From an uncultured Dorea sp. (GTDB lineage: Bacteria; Bacillota; Clostridia; Lachnospirales; Lachnospiraceae): a stretch of 64,000 nt of DNA. Made by a program: the position numbers and the translations under genes. Under the pieces are notes generated by a model. That model searched no databases and was not told the origin of the DNA. It saw only the letters and a program-made list of their open reading frames with translations. Location: NCBI GenBank assembly GCA_948602995.1, contig CAPEBR010000018.1, forward strand, positions 1-64,000. The letters are read 5' to 3'. Shown here one piece after another: positions 42,301 through 51,304 of this stretch (position 1 is the stretch's first letter; each line of letters opens with the position of its first letter).

Positions 42301-44388
42301 ATGTATAAAAAATTTGAAATGGAATTAGCCGGAAGGACTTTGTGTGTAGATGTAGACAGAGTTGCGAAGCAGGCAAATGGTGCAGTACTGATGCATTATG
42401 GAGATACTACAGTGCTGTGTACAGCTACGGCTTCTGAAAAGCCAAGAGACGGAATTGATTTCTTCCCGTTAAGTGTGGAGTATAACGAAAGATTATATTC
42501 TGTGGGAAAGATCCCGGGAGGTTTTAATAAGAGAGAGGGAAAAGCGTCAGAGAATGCAGTTCTTACGGACCGCGTGATTGACCGTCCCATGAGACCGCTG
42601 TTTCCAAAGGATTACCGTAATGATGTAACCCTGGAGAATCTTGTCCTGTCTGTTGACCAGGACTGTTCACCGGAGCTTACGGCGATGCTCGGTGCAGCTA
42701 TTGCAACAACTATTTCGGATATTCCTTTTGACGGTCCCATCTCAACGACACAGGTGGGTCTGGTAGATGGAGAATTTGTATTTAATCCGACAGCAGCCCA
42801 GAAGGAAGTGTCAGGGCTCGCCCTTACAGTGGCATCCACAAGGGAAAAGGTAATTATGATTGAGGCAGGAGCCAATGAAGTGCCGGAGCAGAAGATGATT
42901 GAGGCGATCTTTGCTGCCCATGAGCTGAATCAGAAGGTGATTGCATTCATTGATACGATTGTTGCAGAATGCGGAAAGCCGAAGCATACGTATGAGAGTT
43001 GTGCAGTGCCGGAGGAATTATTTGAGGCAATTAAGGAGATTGTGCCGCCGGAGGCCATGGAAGAAGCTGTTTTTACAGATGAAAAGCAGGTCAGAGAGGA
43101 AAATATCCGCAAGATTACAGAGAAGCTTGAGGAGGCATTTGCAGAGAAGGAGGAATGGCTTGCAGTTCTGTCAGAGGCTGTTTACCAGTATCAGAAGAAG
43201 ACAGTGCGTAAGATGATCTTAAAGGATCACAAGCGTCCGGACGGAAGAGCCATTGACCAGATCAGGCCTCTTGCAGCAGAGGTTGATCTGATCCCAAGGG
43301 TTCATGGCTCCGCAATGTTTACAAGAGGACAGACGCAGATCTGTACGATTACGACTCTGGCGCCCCTTGCAGAGGCGCAGAGACTGGACGGGCTTGATGA
43401 GGCGGAGACATCCAAGAGATATATGCATCACTATAATTTCCCGTCCTATTCTGTCGGCGAGACAAGACCTTCAAGAGGTCCGGGACGCCGTGAGATCGGG
43501 CACGGCGCTCTGGCAGAGCGTGCTCTGGTGCCGGTGCTTCCAGACGAGGCAGAGTTTCCCTATGCGATCCGTACGGTTTCTGAGACCTTTGAATCCAACG
43601 GTTCCACATCCCAGGCGAGCGTGTGTGCATCTTCCATGTCCCTGATGACGGCAGGCGTACCGATTAAGTCTGCTGTGGCAGGTATTTCAGCAGGACTTGT
43701 GACAGGGGATACGGACGATGATTATCTCGTGCTTACGGATATCCAGGGACTTGAGGATTTCTTCGGCGATATGGACTTTAAGGTAGCAGGAACCCATAAG
43801 GGAATCACTGCAATTCAGATGGATATAAAGATCCACGGGCTTACAAGACCGATTATTGAGGAAGCGATTGCAGCAACGAAGAAGGCAAGAACCTATATTA
43901 TTGATGAGGTTATGAACAAGGCGATTGCTGAGCCTAGACCTGAGGTTGGTTCTTATGCACCAAAGATTATTCAGATGCAGATTGATCCGCAGAAGATCGG
44001 TGATGTTGTAGGCCAGCGCGGTAAGACGATTAATGCGATTATAGAACAGACGGGAGTTAAGATTGATATTACAGATGATGGTTCTGTTTCCATCTGCGGA
44101 ACAGAAAGCGGGAGCATGGAAGAGGCTCAGAAGCTGATCTACACCATTGTGACGGATTTTGAGGCCGGACAGGTTCTGGAAGGAAAGGTTATCAGCATTA
44201 AGGAATTCGGCGCCTTTCTTGAATTTGCACCGGGTAAGGAAGGTATGGTACACATTTCCAAGCTTGCAAAGGAAAGAGTGAACCATGTAGAGGACGTGCT
44301 GACGCTGGGAGACAGGGTGAAAGTTGTCTGCCTTGGCAAGGATAAGATGGGAAGATTCTCATTTAGTATGAAAGATGTAGCGGAGTAG
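42301..44388 (+). CDS. pnp: Polyribonucleotide nucleotidyltransferase (PNPase)
   Basis: Phosphorolytic 3'-5' exoribonuclease, a core RNA-decay enzyme that works as a trimer. The protein has 695 residues. It has two RNase PH domains (about 5-225 and 305-530), the second with the active region GHGALAERALVPVLP and ETFESNGSTSQASVCASSM. A KH domain (about 550-610) and an S1 domain (about 618-690) follow. ATG at 42301 lies 7 bases after AAGGAG; the TTG at 42283 overlaps that site and is rejected. A long leader hairpin suggests post-transcriptional control. Confidence 0.97.
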   Translation: MYKKFEMELAGRTLCVDVDRVAKQANGAVLMHYGDTTVLCTATASEKPRDGIDFFPLSVEYNERLYSVGKIPGGFNKREGKASENAVLTDRVIDRPMRPLFPKDYRNDVTLENLVLSVDQDCSPELTAMLGAAIATTISDIPFDGPISTTQVGLVDGEFVFNPTAAQKEVSGLALTVASTREKVIMIEAGANEVPEQKMIEAIFAAHELNQKVIAFIDTIVAECGKPKHTYESCAVPEELFEAIKEIVPPEAMEEAVFTDEKQVREENIRKITEKLEEAFAEKEEWLAVLSEAVYQYQKKTVRKMILKDHKRPDGRAIDQIRPLAAEVDLIPRVHGSAMFTRGQTQICTITTLAPLAEAQRLDGLDEAETSKRYMHHYNFPSYSVGETRPSRGPGRREIGHGALAERALVPVLPDEAEFPYAIRTVSETFESNGSTSQASVCASSMSLMTAGVPIKSAVAGISAGLVTGDTDDDYLVLTDIQGLEDFFGDMDFKVAGTHKGITAIQMDIKIHGLTRPIIEEAIAATKKARTYIIDEVMNKAIAEPRPEVGSYAPKIIQMQIDPQKIGDVVGQRGKTINAIIEQTGVKIDITDDGSVSICGTESGSMEEAQKLIYTIVTDFEAGQVLEGKVISIKEFGAFLEFAPGKEGMVHISKLAKERVNHVEDVLTLGDRVKVVCLGKDKMGRFSFSMKDVAE

Positions 44389-44391
44389 GAT

Positions 44392-44997
44392 ATGGATGTA
44401 AAAAAGGCATTGCACAGCGGGGAGCTTTACTTTCCCCACGATGAAGATATTCTGAAGGAGCAGTTCGTGTGTCTGGACAGGCTGTATGATTTTAATATGA
44501 CACGTCCCACCGAGATGGACAAAAGGGAGCAGCTTTTGAAGGAGATGTTTGCAGACATCGGGGAAGGGTGTTATGTTGAGCCGCCTCTTCATGCAAATTT
44601 TGGCGCGCATCATGTACATTTCGGAAAGAATATTTATGCAAATTTTAATCTCACTTTAGTGGATGATACACATATTTATGTTGGAGATTATACAATGTTC
44701 GGCCCGAATGTGACGGTTGCGACGGCGGGTCACCCGATTCTGCCAGAGCTTCGTGAGAAGGGCATGCAGTATAATATGCCGGTGCATATTGGTAAAAACT
44801 GCTGGATCGGGTCAAATGCGGTAATTCTGCCGGGGATTACCATTGGAGATAATGTGGTGATCGGCGCGGGAAGTGTTGTCACAAAGGATCTTCCGTCCAA
44901 TGTAGTGGCAGTGGGAAATCCCTGCAGAGTGCTCCGTGAAGTGAATGAGCATGACAGAGAGTATTACTATAAGGATCGGAAAATCAAATGGAATTAG
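44392..44997 (+). CDS. Sugar O-acetyltransferase (LacA/Maa type)
   Basis: Transfers acetyl from acetyl-CoA to a sugar hydroxyl (maltose, galactoside or similar). The protein has 201 residues. An N-terminal helical maltose acetyltransferase domain (LKEQFVCLDRLYDFNMTRP) precedes a left-handed beta-helix of hexapeptide repeats (VHIGKNCWIGSNAVILPG, ITIGDNVVIGAGSVVTKDL). The catalytic His is in TVATAGHPILPELR. It starts 3 bases after pnp and ends before a strong terminator. The natural sugar is unknown. Confidence 0.9.
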   Translation: MDVKKALHSGELYFPHDEDILKEQFVCLDRLYDFNMTRPTEMDKREQLLKEMFADIGEGCYVEPPLHANFGAHHVHFGKNIYANFNLTLVDDTHIYVGDYTMFGPNVTVATAGHPILPELREKGMQYNMPVHIGKNCWIGSNAVILPGITIGDNVVIGAGSVVTKDLPSNVVAVGNPCRVLREVNEHDREYYYKDRKIKWN

Positions 44998-45024
44998 GGC
45001 ATGTTTGAAATATGTCCGGAGGAA

Positions 45025-45054
45025 GGGCAGACATTTTTATGTCTTGCCCTTTTT
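45025..45054 (+). terminator. Intrinsic terminator after the acetyltransferase
   Basis: GGGCAGACAT (45025-45034) pairs with ATGTC-T-TGCCC (45039-45049) with one bulged T, followed by TTTTT. This shows that the 60-codon open frame starting at 45001 is not a gene. Confidence 0.9.
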
Positions 45055-45175
45055 CGAACTATGTTATATTTTTTCATGTCTGCCGGGTGTATAATAAAGA
45101 TTATGGATGCAAAGCATGATATAAGCGTCAAAATAGAGCACTTGAATACAGTGCGAGCTGCGAGGAGGAATTATG

Positions 45176-46672
45176 ATGTATAAAATGAGACGGTGCGGGG
45201 TGCTGCTTCCGGTGAGCAGTCTGCCAGGAGGATATGGAATCGGCGATTTTGGAAGGAGCGCCTATGAATTTGTGGACAGTCTTGTCCGGGCAGGGCAGAG
45301 TTCCTGGCAGATTCTTCCACTTGGACCTACGAGCTATGGGGATTCTCCGTATCAGTCCTTTTCCACATTTGCCGGAAATCCATACTTTATTAGTCTGGAG
45401 GAGCTGATAAGGGAGGGGGTTCTGACGGAGGAAGAATGCGATGCGGCGGATTTTGGAGATGATGATACGGCGGTGAATTATGAGAAGATGTATCTGGAGA
45501 GATTCGGGCTTTTAAGGAAGGCATATGAGCGGAGCCGGATTGCGGAAAATCCAGAATTTGCGGCATTTGAAAGAGAGCAGGATTACTGGCTGTCAGATTA
45601 TGCGCTTTTCATGGCAGTAAAGGGACGGTTTGAGGGAAGGCCCTGGAGCGAGTGGGCGGAGGATATCCGCCTGAGATATCAGTATGCATTAGACTATTAC
45701 CGGGAAGAGCTGTATTTTGATATTGAATTCCAGAAATATATGCAGTTTAAGTTTTATGTGCAGTGGAGAAAGCTTAAGTCCTATGCAAATGAGAAGGGGA
45801 TTGAGATTATCGGGGACATTCCCATTTATGTTGCAATGGACAGTGCAGATGCATGGGCGTCGCCCTGGCTGTTTAAACTTGACAGAGACAATCGTCCGGT
45901 ACAGGTGTCCGGATGCCCGCCGGATGCATTTTCTGCCACAGGCCAGCTTTGGGGGAATCCGCTCTATAACTGGGAGGTTCATAAGAATTCCGGCTTTGAC
46001 TGGTGGGTAAAGCGGATTGCCCATTGTTTTACAATGTATGATGTACTTCGGATTGACCACTTCCGGGGGTTTGATGAGTATTATGCCATTCCTTATGGAG
46101 ATAAGACGGCGGCAAGAGGATGGTGGGAAAAGGGACCAGGGATGGATCTGTTCCGGGCGGTTTCCTTTCACCTTGGGGAGCGGAAGATTATTGCAGAGGA
46201 TCTTGGCTATATGACGGAGTCCGTAAAGCAGCTTGTGAGGGACAGCGGCTACCCGAATATGAGGGTGCTGGAATTCGCTTTTGATGAGAGGGATACTGGA
46301 AATGCCAGTGATTACCTCCCGCATAATTATCCGAGGAACTGCGTGGTCTATACAGGAACCCATGACAATGAAACTTTAGTATCCTGGCTTGGGAACATCA
46401 CGCCTAAGGAACGCCGTATGGTGCGGACTTATCTACATGATTTTCATGCAGATGCAGGGGAGCTTCCAAAGAAACTGATCTGCCTGGCACTGGGAAGTGT
46501 GGCGGACTTGTGCATCATTCCCATGCAGGACTATCTGGGACTTGATGACAGGGCGAGAACAAACAAGCCGTCCACTCTTGGGATAAACTGGAAATGGAGG
46601 TTAAGGGAGGGACAATTTAGCAAAGAGCTCCAGGAAGAAATGAAGGAGCTTGCCATAACGTATGGCCGTTAA
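45176..46672 (+). CDS. malQ: 4-alpha-glucanotransferase (amylomaltase)
   Basis: GH77 enzyme that transfers alpha-1,4-glucan segments between maltooligosaccharides. The protein has 498 residues. Typical motifs are GVLLPVSSLPGGYGIGDFG near the start, WQILPLGPTSYGDSPYQ, DVLRIDHFRGFDEYYAIP (nucleophile Asp), IIAEDLGYM (acid/base Glu) and YTGTHDNETL. ATG at 45176 is 7 bases after GAGGAGG and is preferred over 45173. A TATAAT at 45090-45095 may be the -10. The stop codon's last two bases are the first two of palindrome copy D. Confidence 0.96.
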   Translation: MYKMRRCGVLLPVSSLPGGYGIGDFGRSAYEFVDSLVRAGQSSWQILPLGPTSYGDSPYQSFSTFAGNPYFISLEELIREGVLTEEECDAADFGDDDTAVNYEKMYLERFGLLRKAYERSRIAENPEFAAFEREQDYWLSDYALFMAVKGRFEGRPWSEWAEDIRLRYQYALDYYREELYFDIEFQKYMQFKFYVQWRKLKSYANEKGIEIIGDIPIYVAMDSADAWASPWLFKLDRDNRPVQVSGCPPDAFSATGQLWGNPLYNWEVHKNSGFDWWVKRIAHCFTMYDVLRIDHFRGFDEYYAIPYGDKTAARGWWEKGPGMDLFRAVSFHLGERKIIAEDLGYMTESVKQLVRDSGYPNMRVLEFAFDERDTGNASDYLPHNYPRNCVVYTGTHDNETLVSWLGNITPKERRMVRTYLHDFHADAGELPKKLICLALGSVADLCIIPMQDYLGLDDRARTNKPSTLGINWKWRLREGQFSKELQEEMKELAITYGR

Positions 46673-46712
46673 TTTGGGACGGGGCATTTTTAAAAATGCC
46701 CCGTCCCAAATT
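46671..46712. repeat. Dispersed palindrome, copy D
   Basis: Perfect 42-bp palindrome with the shared core flanked by AATTT and AAATT. It overlaps the malQ stop codon and lies just upstream of the spoIIIA operon. Confidence 0.95.
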
Positions 46713-46720
46713 GGTTGTTG

Positions 46721-46748
46721 GAATAAATTGGGAGCATGGACATATATT
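46721..46748 (+). promoter_or_regulatory. Possible sigma-E promoter of the spoIIIA operon
   Basis: GAATAAA (46721-46727) and CATATATT (46741-46748), 13 bases apart. They partly match the mother-cell sigma-E consensus (GKATATT, CATACAMT). The operon is sigma-E dependent in other spore formers. Confidence 0.45.
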
Positions 46749-46770
46749 GTTGTTAAGAGGTGGTGATGTG

Positions 46771-47727
46771 ATGCAGGGAGAAGGAATCCTGAATGTACTG
46801 CCGCGCGGTATACGGCTGCTTCTTAAAAGGAGGATACAGTGTGAGTTTGATCTGCTTCAGGAGATCAGGCTCAGGGCGCAAAAGCCGCTTCTTCTTTTGT
46901 ACAGTGGGGAGGAGGTTTTTGTGGAAAGAGCGCGCGGTGAGCCCTATATTGTTACAAAGGAGGATTTGCGGGAAATGGTTGATTATATCAGCCATTATTC
47001 TTTATATGCCTATGAACAGGAGATGAGGCAGGGATTCATTACAATAGAAGGGGGGCACAGAATCGGTATGGCAGGGCAGGTGATGCTGGAAGGAGGAAGA
47101 GTAAAGAATCTGAAATATATTTCTTCGGTGAATGTACGGATCTCCCATGAGGTGCCCGGATGTGCGGACAAGGTGTTCCCTTATATTACAAGGCAGAGGA
47201 GACTCTATCATACATTGATTGTGTCTCCCCCTGGATGTGGGAAGACGACACTGCTTAGGGATCTGATCCGGCAGATTTCTGATGGAAATGCGTTTCTTTC
47301 GGGAAAGCCGGTGGGAGTGGTTGACGAGCGGTCGGAGATTGGCGGCTGTTATATGGGAGTGGCGCAGAATCATCTTGGAATCCGGACGGATATACTGGAC
47401 TGCTGCCCGAAGGCAGAGGGAATGATTATGCTGATCCGTTCCATGGGCCCTGAGGTGATTGCGGTGGATGAGATTGGATCAGAAGAGGATGTGCGTGCCA
47501 TTGAATATGCGCTTCACTGTGGATGCAGTCTGATTGCCACGGTACATGGAAATTCGGTTGAGGAGCTTGCGAAAAAGCCGGTTTTTGGAAATATGATCCG
47601 GGAGAAGCATTTTGGACGTTATATTCTTTTGGGAAATCACGAAAAAGCCGGGGAGATCCGGGGAATCTTTGACGAAAATATCCGATGTATTTTTCAGGAG
47701 GAGGTACGAAAGAAGGAGATATGCTAA
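46771..47727 (+). CDS. spoIIIAA: Stage III sporulation protein AA (ATPase)
   Basis: Secretion-type ATPase of the SpoIIIA-SpoIIQ channel between mother cell and forespore. The protein has 318 residues. The Walker A is VSPPGCGKTTLLRDL near residue 152, and the Walker B region is PEVIAVDEIG near residue 228. ATG at 46771 lies 7 bases after AGAGGTGG; an upstream in-frame start at 46696 falls in the palindrome and is rejected. First gene of the eight-gene operon; it overlaps spoIIIAB. Confidence 0.96.
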   Translation: MQGEGILNVLPRGIRLLLKRRIQCEFDLLQEIRLRAQKPLLLLYSGEEVFVERARGEPYIVTKEDLREMVDYISHYSLYAYEQEMRQGFITIEGGHRIGMAGQVMLEGGRVKNLKYISSVNVRISHEVPGCADKVFPYITRQRRLYHTLIVSPPGCGKTTLLRDLIRQISDGNAFLSGKPVGVVDERSEIGGCYMGVAQNHLGIRTDILDCCPKAEGMIMLIRSMGPEVIAVDEIGSEEDVRAIEYALHCGCSLIATVHGNSVEELAKKPVFGNMIREKHFGRYILLGNHEKAGEIRGIFDENIRCIFQEEVRKKEIC

Positions 47728-48239
47728 AAGCAGCGGGAAGTGTTCTTGTAATCAGTGCTACGGTGCTTTTTGGGCTTAGGAAGGCAGAAATGCTTCATGA
47801 CGAGTATGCGCAGATGCAGTATGTCAGGCAGCTTTTTTACTGGGTCCAGAGTGAGATACGCTATGCCGGAAGCCCTCTTGGAGAAATATTTTCCTATATT
47901 GGGAAGTCTGCCAGGGAGCCATATGGAACGTGGCTTAACGGACTTGGAACCCGGCTTGGAAAGAGAGATGGAGGTACTTTTGAGGAGATATGGAAGACAA
48001 GCATAGGCGAGGGCCTGCAGGGCTGTGCACTTTCCGGTGAAGAGCTTTTAAGGCTTAAGGAACTTGGGGAGCGGCTGGGACTTGCGGATGTGACCATGCA
48101 GGTGAAGATCCTGGAGCTCTATCTTACAAGGTTAGAGCTGTCTATGGAAGAGATGCAGGGGGAAATGAAATCAAAGGTGAGATTATGCCATTGCCTGGGA
48201 ATTATGAGCGGGATACTGATTGTAATCCTGCTGCTATAG
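47721..48239 (+). CDS. spoIIIAB: Stage III sporulation protein AB
   Basis: Membrane protein with a GspF-like helical domain, part of the spoIIIA feeding channel. The protein has 172 residues, the usual length. There is an N-terminal membrane segment (about 4-20), the conserved stretch EYAQMQYVRQLFYWVQSEIRY, and a C-terminal membrane segment (LGIMSGILIVILLL). ATG at 47721 overlaps the spoIIIAA stop region; the longer in-frame start at 47685 lies within spoIIIAA. Confidence 0.95.
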   Translation: MLKAAGSVLVISATVLFGLRKAEMLHDEYAQMQYVRQLFYWVQSEIRYAGSPLGEIFSYIGKSAREPYGTWLNGLGTRLGKRDGGTFEEIWKTSIGEGLQGCALSGEELLRLKELGERLGLADVTMQVKILELYLTRLELSMEEMQGEMKSKVRLCHCLGIMSGILIVILLL

Positions 48240-48251
48240 GGGGAGGGTTAC

Positions 48252-48449
48252 ATGACTGTAAATATGATCTTTAAAATTGCAGCAGTGGGGATTCTTGTCT
48301 CAGTATTGAGCCAGGTTCTCAAACACAGCGGAAGAGAGGAGCATGCATTCCTGACAAGCCTGGCCGGGCTGCTGCTTGTATTATTCTGGATTGTGCCATA
48401 TATCTATGAACTGTTCGAGTCCATACAGAGACTGTTTTTTGTTTCATAA
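48252..48449 (+). CDS. spoIIIAC: Stage III sporulation protein AC
   Basis: A 65-residue membrane protein with two hydrophobic helices, residues 5-21 and 34-54. The loop SQVLKHSGREEHAFL is conserved in SpoIIIAC. GGAGGG precedes the ATG. Confidence 0.94.
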   Translation: MTVNMIFKIAAVGILVSVLSQVLKHSGREEHAFLTSLAGLLLVLFWIVPYIYELFESIQRLFFVS

Positions 48450-48526
48450 AACAAGTGCTGAATTCCAGTTCTATGCAGCGGATTCAGCAATCAGACAGTT
48501 ATACAAATATGGAAGGGGGCTTAGAA

Positions 48527-48913
48527 TTGGATATCATACGGATCGGTATTATCGGAGTTGCAGGAGTACTTCTTGCAGTGCAGTTTAAAAGCGGGAAGGC
48601 AGAGTATGGCATCTATATTAGCATCGCTTTAAGCCTGATTATTTTTTTCTGTGTTCTTGGGCATCTGGAGGCAGTGATTAACCTTGTGAAGACCCTTGGC
48701 GGATATATCCGGATGGATACAGCCTATGTGGGGACACTTATAAAGATGCTTGGAATTACGTACATTGCGGAATTTGCCTCCGGCATCTGCAAGGATGCAG
48801 GATATCAGGCAGTTGCAGTGCAGATTGAAATTTTTGGAAAACTTGCGGTGCTTGTGCTTAGTATACCAGTGCTTCTGGCGCTTCTTACAGTGATAAAGGA
48901 TTTTTTGTCATGA
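48527..48913 (+). CDS. spoIIIAD: Stage III sporulation protein AD
   Basis: A 128-residue membrane protein paralogous to SpoIIIAC, with four hydrophobic helices. It starts DIIRIGIIGVAGVLLAVQFK after a TTG initiator at 48527, which gives the standard SpoIIIAD length and has GAAGGGGG about 9 bases upstream. In-frame starts back to 48455 would add an uncharacteristic polar extension. It overlaps spoIIIAE by 4 bases. Confidence 0.93.
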   Translation: MDIIRIGIIGVAGVLLAVQFKSGKAEYGIYISIALSLIIFFCVLGHLEAVINLVKTLGGYIRMDTAYVGTLIKMLGITYIAEFASGICKDAGYQAVAVQIEIFGKLAVLVLSIPVLLALLTVIKDFLS

Positions 48914-50283
48914 GAATGAAAGGCAGGAAATGTGCAGGGATTTTTGCCGGATTATTTATACTTCTTATGCCTGCTGTATTGTGCGCGGAATTGAAATGTA
49001 TGCCTGTCCAGGCGGCGGAAAACAGGGACCGGACGTACAGCAGGGAATCAGCACAGGCCGGTGAATATGAATTTCCAAAGGAGCAGAAATCTAGAGATCA
49101 GTCAGCAGGAACTAAGGAGCAGAAATCTAGAGATCAGTCAGCAGGAACCCGGGGGCAGACATCCAGTGGTGAACTGGCAGAAGGGTATGATCAGGCATCC
49201 AGTGGGAAGTCTTCGGAAAATATAGGAGACATGGCAGATGAACTGGCAGGGCAGTTTGACTTCGGGGAAATTGACGAGGAACTTAAAAATCTTTTCCCAG
49301 GAGAGAGGATTGGATTTCAGGAGACACTTTTTGATGTATTGTCCGGGGAGACGGAGTTTACGATAGAGCTTTTGGGAAGGCTGGTGTCTGACCAGTTTAT
49401 CTATGCTGTGGAAAGCAGCCGGAAAAGTCTTCTGCATATCTTGTTTTTATGCATTATGGCAGCGGTCTTTACCAATTTCGGACAAGTATTTCAGAGTAAA
49501 CAGATTTCAGCCGTTAGTTTTTATGTGCTGTATATTCTTCTGCTTGCCCTGTCTTTAAATTCTTTCCGGGAGGTTGTGGAATGGACAACCGGAGGAATCG
49601 AGGGGCTTACAACATTTATGGGAGCGTTCTGCCCGGTGTACTTTCTGGCGGTAACCGCAGCGAAGGGAGGCGTAACGGCAGCAGCATTTTATCACCTGGT
49701 TCTGTTTCTGATTTTTCTGGTGGAGCTATTCATTGTGAAGATTCTTCTTCCTCTAGTACATGTATATATGATGGTAAAAATTCTGAATTTTCTTTCGGAG
49801 GAAGAGTATCTGAGCAAATTTGCGGAACTGATTGAGACGACGGTTTCCTGGATCTTGAAGTCTCTGCTTGCGTGCATCATAGGACTGAATGTGATACAGA
49901 GCCTGATCAGTCCTGCAGTGGATGCAGTGAAGAGAAGTGTGGTTACAAGAGGGGCTGAGGCGATCCCGGGGGTCGGTGACGCCATTGGCGGAATGACAGA
50001 GGTAGTGCTTGGAACAGCCGTACTGGTAAAAAATGGTATTGGGGTGACAGGGGCGGTAATCTGTTTCGCACTGTGCATTGTGCCTCTTGTACAGATCGGG
50101 TGCATTGTACTGATGTATAAGCTGGCGGCTGCATTGATTCAGCCGGTGTCGGATAAACGGGTAACAGGGTGCGTGGAGAGTGTCAGCGACGGGCTAAGAC
50201 TTCTGATGCGGATCGTCTTTACCACAGGATTTTTGTTCCTGCTTACCATTGTGGTAGTTTCGGCATCGACAGGAAGTGTATAA
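48910..50283 (+). CDS. spoIIIAE: Stage III sporulation protein AE
   Basis: Polytopic membrane protein of the spoIIIA channel; 457 residues, longer than the usual 380-400. A signal-type N-terminus (residues 10-27) precedes a low-complexity Ser/Gln/Lys segment (about 45-105) that contains a perfect tandem 12-residue duplication of KEQKSRDQSAGT. A conserved acidic region (FDFGEIDEELKNLFP) and seven to eight membrane helices follow. The extra length is almost entirely in the low-complexity segment. Confidence 0.94.
   Translation: MRMKGRKCAGIFAGLFILLMPAVLCAELKCMPVQAAENRDRTYSRESAQAGEYEFPKEQKSRDQSAGTKEQKSRDQSAGTRGQTSSGELAEGYDQASSGKSSENIGDMADELAGQFDFGEIDEELKNLFPGERIGFQETLFDVLSGETEFTIELLGRLVSDQFIYAVESSRKSLLHILFLCIMAAVFTNFGQVFQSKQISAVSFYVLYILLLALSLNSFREVVEWTTGGIEGLTTFMGAFCPVYFLAVTAAKGGVTAAAFYHLVLFLIFLVELFIVKILLPLVHVYMMVKILNFLSEEEYLSKFAELIETTVSWILKSLLACIIGLNVIQSLISPAVDAVKRSVVTRGAEAIPGVGDAIGGMTEVVLGTAVLVKNGIGVTGAVICFALCIVPLVQIGCIVLMYKLAAALIQPVSDKRVTGCVESVSDGLRLLMRIVFTTGFLFLLTIVVVSASTGSV
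49078..49149 (+). repeat. Tandem 36-bp duplication in spoIIIAE
   Basis: Two copies of a 36-bp unit (49078-49113, 49114-49149) that differ only at the last base (ACT/ACC). Near identity implies a recent event. Confidence 0.95.
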
Positions 50284-50292
50284 GGAGGAAGC

Positions 50293-50715
50293 ATGTTTGA
50301 CTATATTTATGAGTGGATGCAGAATATTGCGTTTTACCTCGTACTGGTGACAGCGGTTCTTCATGCAGTTCCGAATAAGGACTATAAGAAATATATTCGA
50401 TTTTTTACGGGGCTTGTGCTGATACTTATGATACTGACGCCAGTTCTTAAAATTTTCGGAACCGAGCTCCGGATCACTGATTTTATAAAAGAAGTGGAAG
50501 AATATACAGAGGGAGAATCTATACAGAGCCTGGAGAATGCCATGGCAGAGGAGGCGCAGAGATTTTGGAATAACGAAGCGGAAGAGTCGTTAGAGGGCAG
50601 AGAGATGACAGAAAATAACTCCGGCATCGCGGGAGAGTCTTCAGAGGGCAGCGAAAGAGGGGCAGATGGAATTGAAGTGGAGGAGATTCAGATTGACTGG
50701 CAGGAAGGATTTTGA
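50293..50715 (+). CDS. spoIIIAF: Stage III sporulation protein AF
   Basis: A 140-residue protein with two N-terminal membrane helices (about residues 10-24 and 32-50; NKDYKKYIRFFTGLVLILMIL) and a soluble, acidic C-terminal region. Position and architecture fit SpoIIIAF. It overlaps the start of spoIIIAG. Confidence 0.92.
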   Translation: MFDYIYEWMQNIAFYLVLVTAVLHAVPNKDYKKYIRFFTGLVLILMILTPVLKIFGTELRITDFIKEVEEYTEGESIQSLENAMAEEAQRFWNNEAEESLEGREMTENNSGIAGESSEGSERGADGIEVEEIQIDWQEGF

Positions 50716-51304
50716 AAATACCTTTTTTAAGGCATTTAAAGGGAAAAAACTGAAAAAGGATCAGATTCTCATCGTACTGCTTGCAGGGATCCTTCTGCTT
50801 GTCATAGCCATACCGGGAGGAGAGAAGAAGGAAACGCAGGACAGGGGAAAAAGTACATTTCTTTCCGAAGAAGGGAAGGAGACCCGGATGTCCGAGACAG
50901 AGTATGTGGCGCAGCTAGAGGAGAAGCTGGAGGGCATTCTGTCTGAGATGGAGGGCGCCGGGAAGGTGTCAGTTATGATCACACTTTCGGAATCAAGGGA
51001 AAAAGTAGTAGAAAAGGACACCCAGGAAAGCCGGGAGCAGGTGACAGAGAGTGACAGCCGGGGTGGAAAAAGAACGACAAAGAGTGAGAATCGCAGTGAG
51101 ACGGCAGTGAATGATGAGACAGACGGAGATGGAAGATCCCCTTATGTCAGCAAAGAACTAAGCCCAAAGGTGGAGGGAGTGGTGGTTATTGCGACGGGCG
51201 GGAATAATGCAGTTGTAGTAAAAAATATTACTGAGGCAGTTCAGGCATTATTTGGGATAGACACGCATAAGATTAGAATAGTGAAAGGTAGGAGGGAAGC
51301 ATAA
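50693..51304 (+). CDS. spoIIIAG: Stage III sporulation protein AG
   Basis: Ring-forming component of the channel; 203 residues. A membrane helix (about 23-40, ILIVLLAGILLLVIAI) precedes a disordered acidic part, and the ring-building motif domain has LEGILSEMEGAGKVSVMITL and PKVEGVVVIATGGNNAVV. TTG at 50693 is chosen because GGAGGAG lies 7 bases upstream; the in-frame ATG at 50666 has no ribosome-binding site. Confidence 0.94.
   Translation: MTGRKDFENTFFKAFKGKKLKKDQILIVLLAGILLLVIAIPGGEKKETQDRGKSTFLSEEGKETRMSETEYVAQLEEKLEGILSEMEGAGKVSVMITLSESREKVVEKDTQESREQVTESDSRGGKRTTKSENRSETAVNDETDGDGRSPYVSKELSPKVEGVVVIATGGNNAVVVKNITEAVQALFGIDTHKIRIVKGRREA

Noticed and set aside
44996..45015. Similarity of TTAGGGCATGTTTGAAATAT to the arm of the 112-bp element at 5192
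   Set aside because: Only about 15 of 20 bases match and there is no right arm, so chance is likely.
45001..45183. 60-codon open frame starting MFEICPEEGQ
   Set aside because: It runs through a strong intrinsic terminator (45025-45054), overlaps the malQ start, and has no ribosome-binding site.
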